DNA of 64,000 nt from positions 1,798,001 through 1,862,000 of the forward strand of contig JAEBUN010000003.1 in assembly GCA_023014365.1 (NCBI GenBank). Reading direction: 5' to 3'. Below are positions 37,133-48,556 of the stretch, piece by piece. The position numbers and the translations under genes are program-made. Within the stretch, counting starts at the first letter, position 1. Each line of letters begins with the position of its first letter. The stretch is from Lepiota brunneoincarnata. Lineage: Eukaryota; Basidiomycota; Agaricomycetes; Agaricales; Agaricaceae. Below the pieces are notes generated by a model. That model saw nothing but the letters and a program-made list of their open reading frames with translations. It ran no database searches and had not been told where the DNA came from.

Positions 37133-37150
37133 TCTCTCTCTCTCTCTCTC
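37133..37150. repeat. CT dinucleotide repeat
   Basis: About nine CT units. The limits are approximate by a base or two. Confidence 0.75.
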
Positions 37151-38730
37151 GACCGCCATGATGCATCGGGCAGTCGTGTGAGCCCCTCACACCAGATGTC
37201 TAGCGCAAGAGTGGGGTTACGACATCAGAATGTTCTCCGGCGACGCCTAGATCCCACACTTTTGAAAATTAAATGTGACAGTAAGACCAATATCGCTGAC
37301 GATAACCCTCGAGGCCAGACTCTTTTTTTTTCGCGTCCGAGCCAAATTGCTTCCAGCGAGTAGGCAGGTAATTCGGGAGAGCATGAGTCCCGATAGGTAC
37401 AAGTTGGTTTTTTTCTTCATTTCGCTGCGCCGCACCTTTCAAAAGGTGGCGCATATACATACATGACTCGGATGATCGCGGCAGAGCAATGAGGACGGGT
37501 AATCCCCTGTGTCGCTTCCCGGCCGAGCGGTCTTCTCTCGTCATAAACCCGTCGTGATTCTTTACCCAAAAATCGTTTTTCATCAGAAACCGGCGGTATA
37601 CGAGCAAGCGGCTGCCACGTTTGCTGGTGGATGATGACAGTCAGCTTGGGTGTGCCATGCGATTAAGAGGCGAGTTCTTTGATGTAAATCCCTGACTTTC
37701 CAGGCTAGAGGGTGTATGTGCTTCCTCAATTCTTGATGGATCGAAGAGGAGAACATAAGAGAAGAAAGAAAAAAAAAAAACACCAGTGGAGCCCTTCATG
37801 ATCTCCTGTCCCACTGTATGGTTCTTCTTCGTGGCCCCAAATGAACGGGCTGAAGTCGAGCGAACAAGATAAATATATAGCCGCGAACGTAGGAGTGTGA
37901 AAGATGGGGAGAGGGTAGGAACAAGCCGTTCCCGCCGCGGTTGTCCCCACAAGACAGACTGCGTGCGACATTGCGAGGAACGGAATGCATAGCACCCCCC
38001 CCTTTGAACAGCTCTAATAATTAAACAGCCTTTCACTCTCTGCGGCGGAGGCCCAAAATAAGAAGGACGGCGGAAATCAAGGGTTAAAACAGTAGTATTG
38101 ACACACGGTCTGGGTGGTTAATTTCGCAGCTCAATGTCCACAACAACAAAGGCTCGGCATTGTGGATAATATATACATATGTTATATGCAAGACTTGGTG
38201 GATAGGGAGGGGCGGGGAGTGGGAGGAGGGGGAACAAAGAACAACGCGCAAAGGAAATTGTTCTAGAAACATCCGCCATATTAGGCAACTCCCACGGCCA
38301 ACTCCCGAGGGCTTCTTTCTTCCCAGCCCGAGTCATCGTCTGCGGGACTGCATTCCCTTGCTATTGAGCGCAGCAGATGACCGGAATCGATCGGTGGTGG
38401 CTCATAGTGGAGGGAGTGCGAGCGGGAAGGAGAGGAACAATGGCGGCGGGCAAGGAACCGAGAGGCACGGCGGGAACCAAATGGGGATTGAGAGGAGGAC
38501 TTCTGGACCAGGACTTGCAGCCCCGTCGATCTGGTCTCCTGGACCGTGACACGATGTGACATGTTGAGCTATGCGATCCAGGGTTCTGCACCGGTGGAAC
38601 CTCTCTCCAGATCTGATCTGGGAGATCGAGATGGGATCTCCGATGGGGGGAATAATATAAGGATCACCTTTTCCTCTGCTCGCCAACATACAACGCTCCT
38701 CCTCCTTCAGAACCACTACGACGCTACACT

Positions 38731-39786
38731 ATGGACATGGACACTGACTGGTGCCTCACTTGCAACAGGCGCGTCGTACGTATCTTTTCCACACACTCTC
38801 CCCAACACTCTCCTCATTCATCTGCCCTTTCTCTAGGACGGCAGCAATCTTTACTGCTCCCTCGACTGCCAGTACGGCGCAGGTCCTTCGACCTCACACC
38901 ACTACTCTCTCGAGGAGCCGTATTCCTCTTATGACGATCAGTTGGATGAGGACCAAGGTCTACGAGGAAGAGGAGTATGATGATGCTTGCGGTGGCGACG
39001 ATGACAACAACAACAACGACGACGACGACCTCGACGACCTCCAATGTACCCATAACATTGAGGCAGTCTCTAAAACCAACTGGGCAGGGCGGGGTTCCGC
39101 AGGCATCCGTGCATGGGCTGCAGAGATCCCCCTTGGTGCTCACCCACACCTCCCCCCAGCCACAGCCCCGTCATCCTCTGACGATTCCTCCTCCATTTCT
39201 TCTGCATCCAGCACTTCTTCCACCCACCGGGCTCCGAACCTCGTCCGGCCCTCTCGTCCCCTCCCCCCCCTCTCTCACCATGTCGAAACCAGAGCCCCCT
39301 TCTGCTACTCCCCCACGGCCTATCCTCAGCCTCCAGAAACAACTCAGCGCTCTGTCCAATTCCCATTCACCTGGAAGTACAACAAGGACCTCTATCCTCT
39401 CTGAAGACTCTCTACCTACTCCTGGCTCGATCAACGCCATGCCTTTCTCGGCTCTCCCCAGGCGTCCCTTCCCTTCCATCTCTGATGCGCGAGCTTACGA
39501 GCTTGCAGCATGTACAAAATCTATTCCCCCTCACCACGTTGCTACTCGCAAAGACGACAACAAATACGTCATCCGCCGTAGCAAACCCATTTCCCCTCGC
39601 GTCGCATCGTCTGCTCAATCATCTCTAGACGATGAGCTTGTTTCGTCTCCTCCCTGGTGGGCGACGAATACCATGGTCGCCCGGCAGGCGACTCGAGCCG
39701 CTGCAAAGAAACCCGTTTGCAGCAGCAACACCCGAATGGTCTCCGAAGCAGTACGGGGTCGCCGATCCTCCCGTGCTGCAGCTTAG
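38731..39786 (+). CDS. ECL1-like small Cys-rich protein, gene model uncertain
   Basis: The first exon gives MDMDTDWCLTCNRRV and splices (gtacgt donor, about 38776-38836) to DGSNLYCSLDCQYGAG. The CxxC plus YCSxxC pair is the signature of the ECL1 family (zinc-binding proteins linked to chronological lifespan in yeasts) and of related basidiomycete proteins. Further on are GSAGIRAWAAEIPLG, a Ser/Pro-rich stretch, PPRPILSLQKQLSALSNSHS and a basic end, SEAVRGRRSSRAAA, at the stop 39784-39786. Reading through needs two +1 frame changes. The first, between about 38955 and 39065, could be an intron (gtatga donor at 38973, acceptor before 39063). The second lies at about 39243-39294, where a poly-C run could hide an extra base or a non-consensus intron could lie. 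Function is unknown; a regulatory or DNA-associated role is only a guess. Confidence 0.6.
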
Positions 39787-42700
39787 AGCATTCCATCAAC
39801 CTCACGCTTCGATTTTCTTCAAAAATTTCTGCTGCGCGTCATGCGCACTTTGTATTTTCTTTCGTCATCGCCCACAAGATATATTTTGCCACCACTCTCC
39901 ACCCCGTTGTTGCACCTTACACCGCCACCCAACAGTCTAACCAAGACACACACACACTATCGTTATGACCTGGTCACAGCACTCCAAATAGCTATATCGC
40001 ATATCCTTTCTGTGCATACATCCACCAATATCCACCGCACCCACACAAATCACCCCACTTGCACTGCTCCTCATTGTCATATTGTAAACACTCTTTCGTT
40101 GTATGCCGTCGTTTCATATTTTTTTCATTGTCGTTTGTTTGTCTTGTGCTTTTTTTTTTTTAAACCTCCATACATCCATAGATAGACAACATGCACGGTT
40201 TTTTTCAGGCAACTCTTGACCGAAATTGAGTGACCCAGTGCGAAGGAGCGGATAAGCGAGTGGATACTTGTTTCCAAAGTGAAAATTTCCCAGTAGTCTA
40301 TAGTTGGAGCAAGTGGCAGTCGGGAGCGAGGTTGTAGCAGGGTTCTTTCAGCCACATGCCCCTTCCAGCCAGGCGTGGCCACTCGGGCCATCAGCAACGT
40401 GCTTATCAACAATTCCTCCCCCTCAAGTCTCTCCAATCGCTTACTCTTAGTTATCCTGTGTCTTCGACTTCTGCGTTGCAACTCCAACCTTCTTTTGGTC
40501 GTGGTCCGCGACAGGAAATTAAGGCTCAAAGACGACGACCCTTGGTGGCCGAGTTATGGGTAAACTCGCGACTACTCATAGACTTACTTTACTCCTTGAT
40601 GCTCCAAGAATGCCTCTCTCCCCCTCGTCTTTGGGGTATTAGCGTCATTGGGAGTCTAGGACCTCCATGACCCACTGGCCTATCCCGCGGGCCCCACAGC
40701 AAGAGTGATGAAAGAAATCGTGAACGACGTCGTTGATTACATGCACTAAGCTGTATCTTACTAAATGTATCGTAGAAATGCAAACCCCTAGTAAGATCCA
40801 CAGGACACCTAAAGCTGAAGCGAATTCATGACGCGAAAAAAAAAAAATTCCCATGGTTGTCGGTTGAACACTACGACTGATCGTCCTGTTGCTCCTCCAA
40901 CAAGCTCGGGGAGAGCAGCAGCATCAGAAGGAGCTTCCAGTAGTGGAGTCGTAGCTAATAGAACTCGGATACAAAGTTTCCAAAAGGGCGGCTCCTACTT
41001 TCATTTCACAAGAATTGAAAATCCGCATCGCACGCACTCCAAACACTCCCCAACTGCCTACACTCCGGTGTGCAAGTGGCGGCGAACCATCTGCGCGGTT
41101 CTCTTCTGCGCATCCAAGCTTCTAGCGAAGGGAGCGGGATTGCCCATCCTTGTCTGATGTTCTCCGGTTTGCCTTCACGACCACTCCACCCGCATGACTC
41201 TCCGATGAACTTCTCCGATACTCCCGCAGCCACTCGTCCTTTCAGAAACAACGCGGGAATCGCGTCTGGTCATCGCTATGTAAATTTGCATAGTTCACCG
41301 GTCCTCCTTCTTGCTCGGCTTCCCAGACAATGGGCTTATAACGGGCTCGTGTAACGCCTTCCCCTGTCTTGTGTCACTCATCCTTATTTCCCTCCTGCCA
41401 ACTATACGCCAATCTTGCGTGTCACCGCCTTTGACCCACACACCTTTATATATCAGATCCACCCTCTTTGCTCGGATCGAGCTTTATTGGTCGTTCGTGA
41501 ACGGCTCAAACCTACCGAACATCCTTTTTTTTTTTTCTCGACCTGTGCTCTTCCCTAACCTATCGATCTACCCATGATGCAACCCCATGACGCCTTTTAT
41601 GTAACGAGACTCCTTTTCTTCCTCAAAAAGTGTCCGATACTCCGAATGGGATAGCCATACACCGCCCTCCTACCGTCTCCATAATCTCATCTCCCCCTCC
41701 TCCCAAAAAAAAAAAAACACTTATACTTCTTCTTCTAGCCCTTTGGAGCTTTGGAGATGCCTTTCTACAAATCGCCTCCCGCTCCCTCATAGTGGCGCTT
41801 TTGACTGATCATGACAAAGCTTCAGCTTCAGCTTTAGCGACGGGCCAGGGAGGGGGATCTCATTTCCCGGGTTCTGGGTTTCCAACACCTCCCCGCCTCT
41901 TCCATCCCTACTAACCCTGTTAACTGACTTGCCTGTCCTATCAACAAGATTACCCAAACTCTATGTGAAACAACTGGCTGGAACGTCAAATATACAACGC
42001 TAACCACCCGTCTCGGGGAATCTGACTCTCTACCTCCTTAATTTGGCTCCACGCCAGTCAACCCAACCCGTCCGTCCCGTCAAATTACCGTTGCGGGCGA
42101 AGCGCACCTTTGAAAGTGCGCATTCCGATTCAATTGAGGGAACATGACGGGGGGGGGACGGGCTGTTGAGCCCCTTTATTTGCTGTTTTTATTTTATTTT
42201 CTAAAAAAGACTTTACGAGCCCCCAATTAAATGGCATTATACAACTCATGTTGGGCAGATTCTGAGATGTCTGATTATAGATGAGACCCCGCCGCTTCTC
42301 TGTTGTTTGAGTGTGAAAATTAGTAGGATCTATTTTTGTTGTCGGGCTTGCATTACTCCTGTATTTGCCCTTTTCCCAAAAAAAAAACTTCTTCCGCCTT
42401 ACCGTAAATCTTTATCACTCCGAGATGAACTGAGTCCAAAGTAAGTTGATCGCTTCCTGCTGTTGCTCAGAGCGCATCAGAAACCAAGGGAGCGAAATTT
42501 TGGAGCGTTATCGGCTCTCCCCAACAGAACAGCCCTTCAGACGCCCATTTGCTATTTGTTCGTATCTTGTTGGAATGATAAATGTGTGGCGATAGACCTT
42601 CTCAACACCCAACAATCGACTTACCCTTAATCTATCTGACAAATTTTTTAAGTTCTCGTATGATGGGACGTCCTTAGGGATTTGTGGCACAACAGGTCTG

Positions 42701-43376
42701 ATCTCTGGGCCAAAACCTTGCTGTCGGCTTGAGCGCTGGGCAAGAGTCGGATGTATACTCCCCTTGTAACTTTGTCACATCAACCCTGCCGACAGCGATT
42801 GCTATTTTATTTTATTTTTTACTCGCCCTCATCAAGTCACCTTGGATACGATTGCTCTACCGGGACCAGGTGACCATGTTGGATCTTGTAAACAAGTTAG
42901 GCATGGTTTACGATTACCCCCTCTCTCTCTCCATCTCAACCATCTCATCGCGTGATTTTCTGAGCATCCATAACGGGGAGGCACCAAACCGCATTATCAT
43001 TCACTAGTATATTTTTTGCTTTAGCCCGTACTAACCTCCATCCCCACCAGTGGTGCTCTGCTTTTACCCGTAGTACCCAACCTGTGCTAACCCTGTATAC
43101 ACGAAGCACAGCAAGTCGCGTAACCTCATCTCCGGGCACACACAAAAAAAAAAGGAAAAGAAGAATCATCTGATACGAGATGACGATCGTGGCCTCTTGT
43201 GCCCTGTGACGATGTAGCCTAGATGATGTGTGGGAGTGGTAATATATTCCGACTCTATTTCCCTGAGCATCAGGCTTGCGAGAGGCGTCGGTATCCAATG
43301 AAATGGTCGTCTCATATCAAAAAGTTAACTTTTTTCCCGTCAGGTCCGTCAAACAAATGCATCAGAAACTTCCTCT

Positions 43377-43388
43377 CCCCCCCCCCCC
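43377..43388. repeat. Poly-C tract, 12 bases
   Basis: Uninterrupted C run in the gene-poor region. Confidence 0.85.
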
Positions 43389-43466
43389 TCTCTCGTGACC
43401 TCCGAGCAAGTCGTACATTTCTCTTTCCTTTATCATCTTACGGCAACCTATCCAACGTTGGCTCAA

Positions 43467-43490
43467 GGTGGTGGTGGTGGTGGTGGTGGT
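43467..43490. repeat. GGT triplet repeat, eight units
   Basis: Perfect tandem GGT repeat. It translates to a run of Trp in one frame, which argues against coding use in that frame. Confidence 0.9.
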
Positions 43491-44778
43491 AGCCTGCTGG
43501 GGAGATACAGCACCTGATGAGACGCCTTGCTTGGGGGTTTCAAGGCGGTAGAGCCAAGACATCAGCAACGGTTCCACTCCCATCACCCAGTTGCCTCCCC
43601 TCTATCGACGACTTCATCTCCTCCCAGAGGCACACTCCCGCGCTCATGCATCATGTCAAGGTAGCGGGACCGCTCAAAAAAACATGAACAAGGAGGGGAC
43701 CATACGTACTCCCAAAAGGTTGTATTGTACGTGATGGTAAACCAGTTGGGATACGTTGTATAACAATACCGGCTGATATGAAGCTGTCTATTCCCTTCGG
43801 AAGCGCAATGTCAGTGGCTTGGTCAAGTGGGTGTGGACCCAGAACTTATCTACTTGGGCCTTATCCAATTTGGGTCAGGAGTAGTTATTGATCCCCTAAT
43901 AGCCCGCAAATGGTAACTGTCCCTGAATTTATGGTCCATCGGCGTCTAATCATCATTATCAGTTGGTCTTGCACGATACCATTTCCGTTCAACTCACGCG
44001 CGTTGCGGGCCCGTTAAAGGCGGTGCAACCTACACCCTCTCGAACATCACAAGTAAGTATGTAAAACGCTATGGACCTCGATTTTCAGGGCTGGTGTTCT
44101 TGGCCAGACGCAACCGAAGAGCGTAAACTATTATCCCTCTCTTCGCCTTCGACGCTACGGTTCTCGACGATCACGTTGGCCTTAATCATCACCCACATAT
44201 GTAGTTCCGGCGAACGTTCGTATCGCTATCCCGGTAAATTTTTTCTTCTGGGCGCGCGGCAAAACCTACGCATCATCACCACCACTGACGTCTCGGCTAG
44301 TGGTATCGTGTCATACCCGAACTCAGATTGCTCGTAAGGGGAGAGCGCAACAACAACATGGTCCGGTAATTGAGACCCAGTGTTCCATCTCCTTATGTCC
44401 CCAGCTCCAGATAACCCCCCCACCAAGTCAGCTGACAGCTGTACCTGTCAATCGATTAACTGCCGAGCTCCAACCTCTAGTGCTTTGTGTGCGAGTTGAA
44501 TCGGGTTCTGCTTTGTCAAAGGCTAGCACCTAAGCAATAGAGATGATCTCATATCAATTCTACAAGTCTCAATGGGGCGTTATTGCTGGCTGATACAGTT
44601 GCAAGCAGCTTCGCCATTCTAGTTGACCGGATTTGTCATTGGGCCGATATCACGGCTGTGCAACGTGAATAGACATCTCGTCATCTCGACAAGTTACTCT
44701 TCCTCCCCCTTTACAACGCCTGCCTCCCCATGGCGGCCGCATCGATCAATATTCAGTTGTCATAACACAACACCCCCG

Positions 44779-44791
44779 CCCCCCCCCCCCC
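44779..44791. repeat. Poly-C tract, 13 bases
   Basis: Uninterrupted C run preceded by a shorter C run (44773-44777) with one G between. Confidence 0.85.
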
Positions 44792-44990
44792 TCAAGGCCC
44801 CCTTATGATCACACTCGGTGCAGGTCGCAGATCCAGAGAGAAGACTAACGATACAAGGCCAGATATGATTCATATCCTCCCGACTTTGCCTAATCTGTCC
44901 AAGTCCGCACCGCCCCGTTTAACAGACCAGTGCAATAGGGTTGCACTTCATGACCACAGAAATGGAGTTGTACACCACAGCATCTCCGTG

Positions 44991-45028
44991 CTCTCTCTCT
45001 CCCTCCTCTCTCTCTCTCTCTCTCTCTC
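44991..45028. repeat. CT dinucleotide repeat, interrupted
   Basis: Two CT blocks separated by a few bases, about 38 bases overall. Confidence 0.85.
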
Positions 45029-45990
45029 CGATGACCAAGGATGATTGAGTGCATTTCTGTTCTCTTGGAATGGAAAAGAGGGCGCATCAAACGGACGACT
45101 GCGATTCAGGTATTTGTCCCACTTTGGCAGCACTTGAGTACGCCACTGTTGTATGCATTATGGCACTGCTGCTTCTTGGCGACATGCAGCATGGGAATTT
45201 CACTGGTGGAGTGACCGGTCTTTAAGCGCTTAGTCTTCTTTCTCATCGACGCACGCCTCTCATGAGTGTTATGTGACATGATTAGATCGCCGGACTCGCC
45301 AGTACGTACGAGCGTGGTCTCTCTCGAAATTCGCCGACGTTAAGCGATGTCTTTCAAGGGGCTTGAAGGGATGCGCAGACGTGTCGAGTGCCACTATTCA
45401 GTTCCTTTCACGTCTCGACTAGACGACATTGCTAAACGGAGATCAATACCCAAGAGTCAAATAACCTCGCACCCTCAAATGTCCGAATAAGATGGATCGC
45501 CTGCAGTGCTAATGCAGGACTGCGAGTTTTTGGTCGAATTATTCCCTACCAGCAACTTATCTTTGCAGGGCTGATCCGTCCAAGTGCTCTAGACTCGAAG
45601 ATGTAATTCTGTGCCCTGTTATTTCATTCCTCGCGTTGTATGTAGCTGGATCTCGAACAACAACAAGGTACCAGGTACCGACGTTGGTCAACTGGTGATG
45701 CCAACAACGGACAAAAGTGTCCCCATGAAGCGCAGACAAGATTTACTCCTCTTGCCTCAGTGGTTCTGCCTGCTATTTCCAGCAAACCATCAGCCTCTCA
45801 GTAGACTTGAACGGGCTGTCACCACGTCTGGTAACCGCGTTTATGTACAGTACACTTTGGTGGCCCCCCCACTGTATACACGCTATTGACATACGAACTG
45901 ATCCTAATCTACCGGCAAAAGTAATTGGGGTCCGCTAGGCAAGCGGATGGCATGGTCACGCTACAATGAGCTCGTCGTTAAGGCACACGG

Positions 45991-46007
45991 TTTTTTTTTT
46001 TTTTTTT
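45991..46007. repeat. Poly-T tract, 17 bases
   Basis: Uninterrupted T run about 57 bases beyond the SMB1 stop. On the SMB1 strand it is a poly-A run, in or near the likely 3' UTR. Confidence 0.85.
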
Positions 46008-46063
46008 CATCGACAGGAAAATACAACGTCAGGGGGAAACACCGAAATATACGGATGGGGCCT

Positions 46064-46839
46064 CTATTGCGGAGGCTGGAAGCTATATACAACACTGGTC
46101 AGCAGTTATTGTCATCAAGGACATATCGGGGGTACGTACCCAGGAGGAGGGCCAGCAAAACCGGGCGGTGGTGGGAATGGCATACTGGGAGGGAAACCGG
46201 GAGGTCTAAACCCAGGAGGCGGCCCTGGCATACCTGGAGCAGCGAATGGCACCGGTGGTCTTGCCAGGGGCGTTGTCCCCACTGTTAGAACAAGGGAAAT
46301 GATCAGTCCGTTTTGCAAATGTTTAGGCGATCTTTGGCGTACTTGGTGGCATCATACTCATCCCCCTTCCAGCAGGCATACCGCGTCCAGGACCAACCGG
46401 GAGCTGCAAAGATACGTGATCAATATACGATCGCAAGAACACACTGTGCAAAACTCATTCGTACAGCGTTCGATTTCTTATCATCGTCAACGATAGGAGG
46501 TGGTCCTTCCACACTGATGCTGACGACAGTCTCGCCCCGCAGTATAACCAAACCTAGGGCTCTCTTCATTTCCTGTTCTGGTGCGGTCTCCTCTCCAGGC
46601 TTTTTCTTCGGCCTTACTCTCCTGAACTCCTCGCAATCCGCTAGAACCAAGTTCATATGCCGATCAAAGGCCAACATCTGACCGGTCAACGCGCGTCCAT
46701 CGTTAATCGTTACTCTCAGCCTCCAGTTGACGAGACTGAGCATTTTTCCGCCTTTGGATTTTGGAGGGGGCTAAACAGGCAGGGACATTAGGATGGCGAT
46801 GAACAAACAAAAAATTTATCAGAGGACAGGACTCACCAT
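46064..46839 (-). CDS. SMB1: Small nuclear ribonucleoprotein SmB (spliceosomal core)
   Basis: Core Sm-ring protein of the U1, U2, U4 and U5 snRNPs. The first exon is only the ATG at 46837-46839; the gtgagt intron runs to about 46771, and the second exon gives PPPKSKGGKMLSLVNWRLRV. The Sm1 motif covers WRLRVTINDGRALTGQMLAF with DRHMNLVLADCEEFR, then KKPGEETAPEQEMKRALGLV and the Sm2-like VILRGETVVSISVEGPPP. The tail is Pro/Gly-rich (PVGPGRGMPAGRG, FAAPGMPGPPPGFRPPGFPP), as in SmB. A final intron inside the last PPPG leads to FQPPQ and the stop at 46064-46066. Without that intron the frame would end PGYVPPICP at 46115. The spliced ending fits the tail composition better. Confidence 0.9.
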
Positions 46840-47183
46840 GGTGGGCACTGTTCTGGTCGATGGGCTCGACGCGATTTCCACAAAGGGCTACGATTTTTGC
46901 AAAACAAGTACAAACTATCCGTGCATCACGGTTCACAGGAACGCATATACCATATATTAGGTCCAAAGCATCCTCCTTTGTCATCCAGCAGGGAAGATGA
47001 GTAATCCTCAACAAAAAACACGGCCGGTTCAGCCATTATCCACCCCCAAATCACGCTCAAATCACGCCAGAGGCAGTGGTAGTTTCCCGGAACCCGTTTT
47101 CCTACATATAGTCTTTCTAGGGCCTCGCTCGTTGACGCTAAACAATCATCTCGCTTTCTGTACTTCTTTCCGCAGCACCTATC
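46840..47183. promoter_or_regulatory. Divergent promoter, SMB1 / nitronate monooxygenase
   Basis: A 344-base spacer between divergent genes. A minus-strand frame crosses it (to 47014) without a recognisable domain and is treated as leader sequence or chance. Confidence 0.5.
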
Positions 47184-48556
47184 ATGTCGTTGGGCAACAC
47201 TAAGCTATCAAAGCTACTGGGTACGTGCTTCTATCGCCATGGCTATGTTTCGGTATCAACTACTAATACACAAAAGGCATATCAACCCCCATTATCGGCG
47301 CACCAATGGCAGGTGCAGCTGGAGGTATGTCCTTATGTAGGTCATTAATCTGAGGCTGCGGCTCATTCTACTGTGTCAGGTTCCCTTGCTGCCCAGGTGA
47401 CACTGGGCGGGGGCTTCGGCTTCGCAGCCGCTGGTAAGAAAATAACTCGTGTCCCAATGCGAAATGTGCACACTCTCCTTAGGTTACGATTCGGTAGAGC
47501 AACTCCAGAAAGAACTGGATATAGCTCGTCAAGCATTGGGAACCGATCGAAACTCCCCTTTGCAGATTGGAGTTGGGTTCCTCTGTTGGCAACTCGACAA
47601 AGATGAATCGCGGGCAGAGAAGCTGCTCACCACTGTATTGGACAACCGTGTTATGGCCGTCTGGCTTGCCTTTGGTGATGACCTGCAGAAATGGATTCAA
47701 TTTGTCAGGGCCTATGATTCTGCGAATGGCAAAAAGACCCTCATTTTCGTTCAACTGTCTTCTGTCGAGCACGCCCTTGCTGCCATTCATGACTGGAAAG
47801 TTGATGTCATTGTCGCTCAAGGTTTTCATTCCACTGCCAATTTCCGTTTTCGAATCGACCACTAACGTTTCTGCTTCTTCTCAGGAATTGAAGCGGGCGG
47901 TCACGGTGCCAGTTACGCCCCATCTCTCATCTCGCTTGTACCCTCGATTCTGTCTATAACTCCCGCTGATGGGCCAATGATCGTTGGTGCGGGTGGTCTG
48001 GCAACAGGGGGACATGTGGCAGCCCTTCTCACCCTCGGCGTCTCAGGCGCAGTCCTGGGAACCCGATTTTTAATGACCCCCGAAAGTCTATATACCGATG
48101 TTCATAAGCAAGCCTTATCCGTTGCCGACTCGACAGCATCAGTAAGAACAACGGCATTTGATCAAGCTCGTGGTACCTTGGGTTGGCCCAGTGGCGTTGA
48201 TGGTAGAGGTTTGCGAAATGGCAAGTGATGTTGCCGTCGCCAAATGCCAATCTGATCCTCACTGTTGTCATTACGCACAGCTACTGTGGATGATTATGAA
48301 CGGGGCGAAGATGTCCAGATTTTGCGTTCCAGGTTTCAAGAGGGCCTTCGCAACAACGATATTAACCGCATGGTTGTTTGGGCTGGCGCCAGTGTCGGTC
48401 TCATGAAAACCATCAAGCCAGCAAAGGTGAGCGCTATGTTTCATGATATGAAAAACCCGTTGGTAACCTTTTGTCATATAGGAGGTCGTTCAGGAGTTGG
48501 ATCAGGAGTGCTTAGCCCATTTGAATAAAATCTCTGCCGAAATACGGTCTCCCTGA
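47184..48556 (+). CDS. Nitronate monooxygenase-like flavoprotein (2-nitropropane dioxygenase family)
   Basis: FMN-dependent TIM-barrel enzyme of the NMO family, whose members oxidise alkyl nitronates such as propionate 3-nitronate. The start MSLGNTKLSKLLG splices to ISTPIIGAPMAGAAGGSLAA and VTLGGGFGFAAAGYDSVEQL. Next is the barrel core LQIGVGFLCWQLDKDESRAE. The FMN-phosphate regions are KVDVIVAQGIEAGGHGASYA and MIVGAGGLATGGHVAALLTL, then SGAVLGTRFLMTPES. The C-terminal part gives GEDVQILRSRFQEGLRN, VVWAGASVGLMKTIKPAK and ends HLNKISAEIRSP. Conserved Gly-rich elements are intact and several short introns were followed. It should be cytosolic. The true substrate cannot be told from sequence, because many family members are unstudied. 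Confidence 0.87.

Larger units (their letters stand above)
34244..38730. other. Gene-poor, homopolymer-rich region upstream of the ECL1-like gene
   Basis: About 4.5 kb with no frame I can connect to a protein family. It contains several long homopolymers and simple repeats listed separately. Frames such as 37641-38036 minus and 38160-38549 plus are low-complexity or overlap each other. AT-rich TATA-like stretches occur at about 37870-37881 and 38166-38190. The region most likely holds the 3' UTR of SHR3 plus a long regulatory or untranslated region for the gene that starts at 38731; that part is inference. Confidence 0.5.
39787..46063. other. Gene-poor region between the ECL1-like gene and SMB1
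   Basis: About 6.3 kb with no protein I can identify. Frames on both strands are short, mutually overlapping and often made of translated simple repeats (for example the Trp run from GGT repeats at 43467-43490). T, A and C homopolymers are frequent. No tRNA-like or 5S-like sequence was recognised. It should hold the 3' UTRs of two convergent genes; the remainder is unexplained. Confidence 0.5.

Noticed and set aside
38977..39060. Thr-rich frame beginning at 38977
   Set aside because: The Thr run comes from an AAC/GAC-type repeat read in another frame; only the downstream part of that frame is used in the ECL1-like model.
43467..43490. Run of Trp codons at the end of a plus-strand frame
   Set aside because: It is simply the translation of a GGT microsatellite.
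39787..46063. Hidden multi-exon gene or transposon in the large gene-poor region
   Set aside because: No conserved blocks, reverse transcriptase, transposase or long terminal repeats could be recognised on either strand.
46703..47014. Minus-strand frame of 103 codons crossing the SMB1 promoter
   Set aside because: It overlaps the SMB1 first intron and leader, has no recognisable domain, and SmB proteins do not carry such an extension; the PPPKSKGGKML start fits the family.
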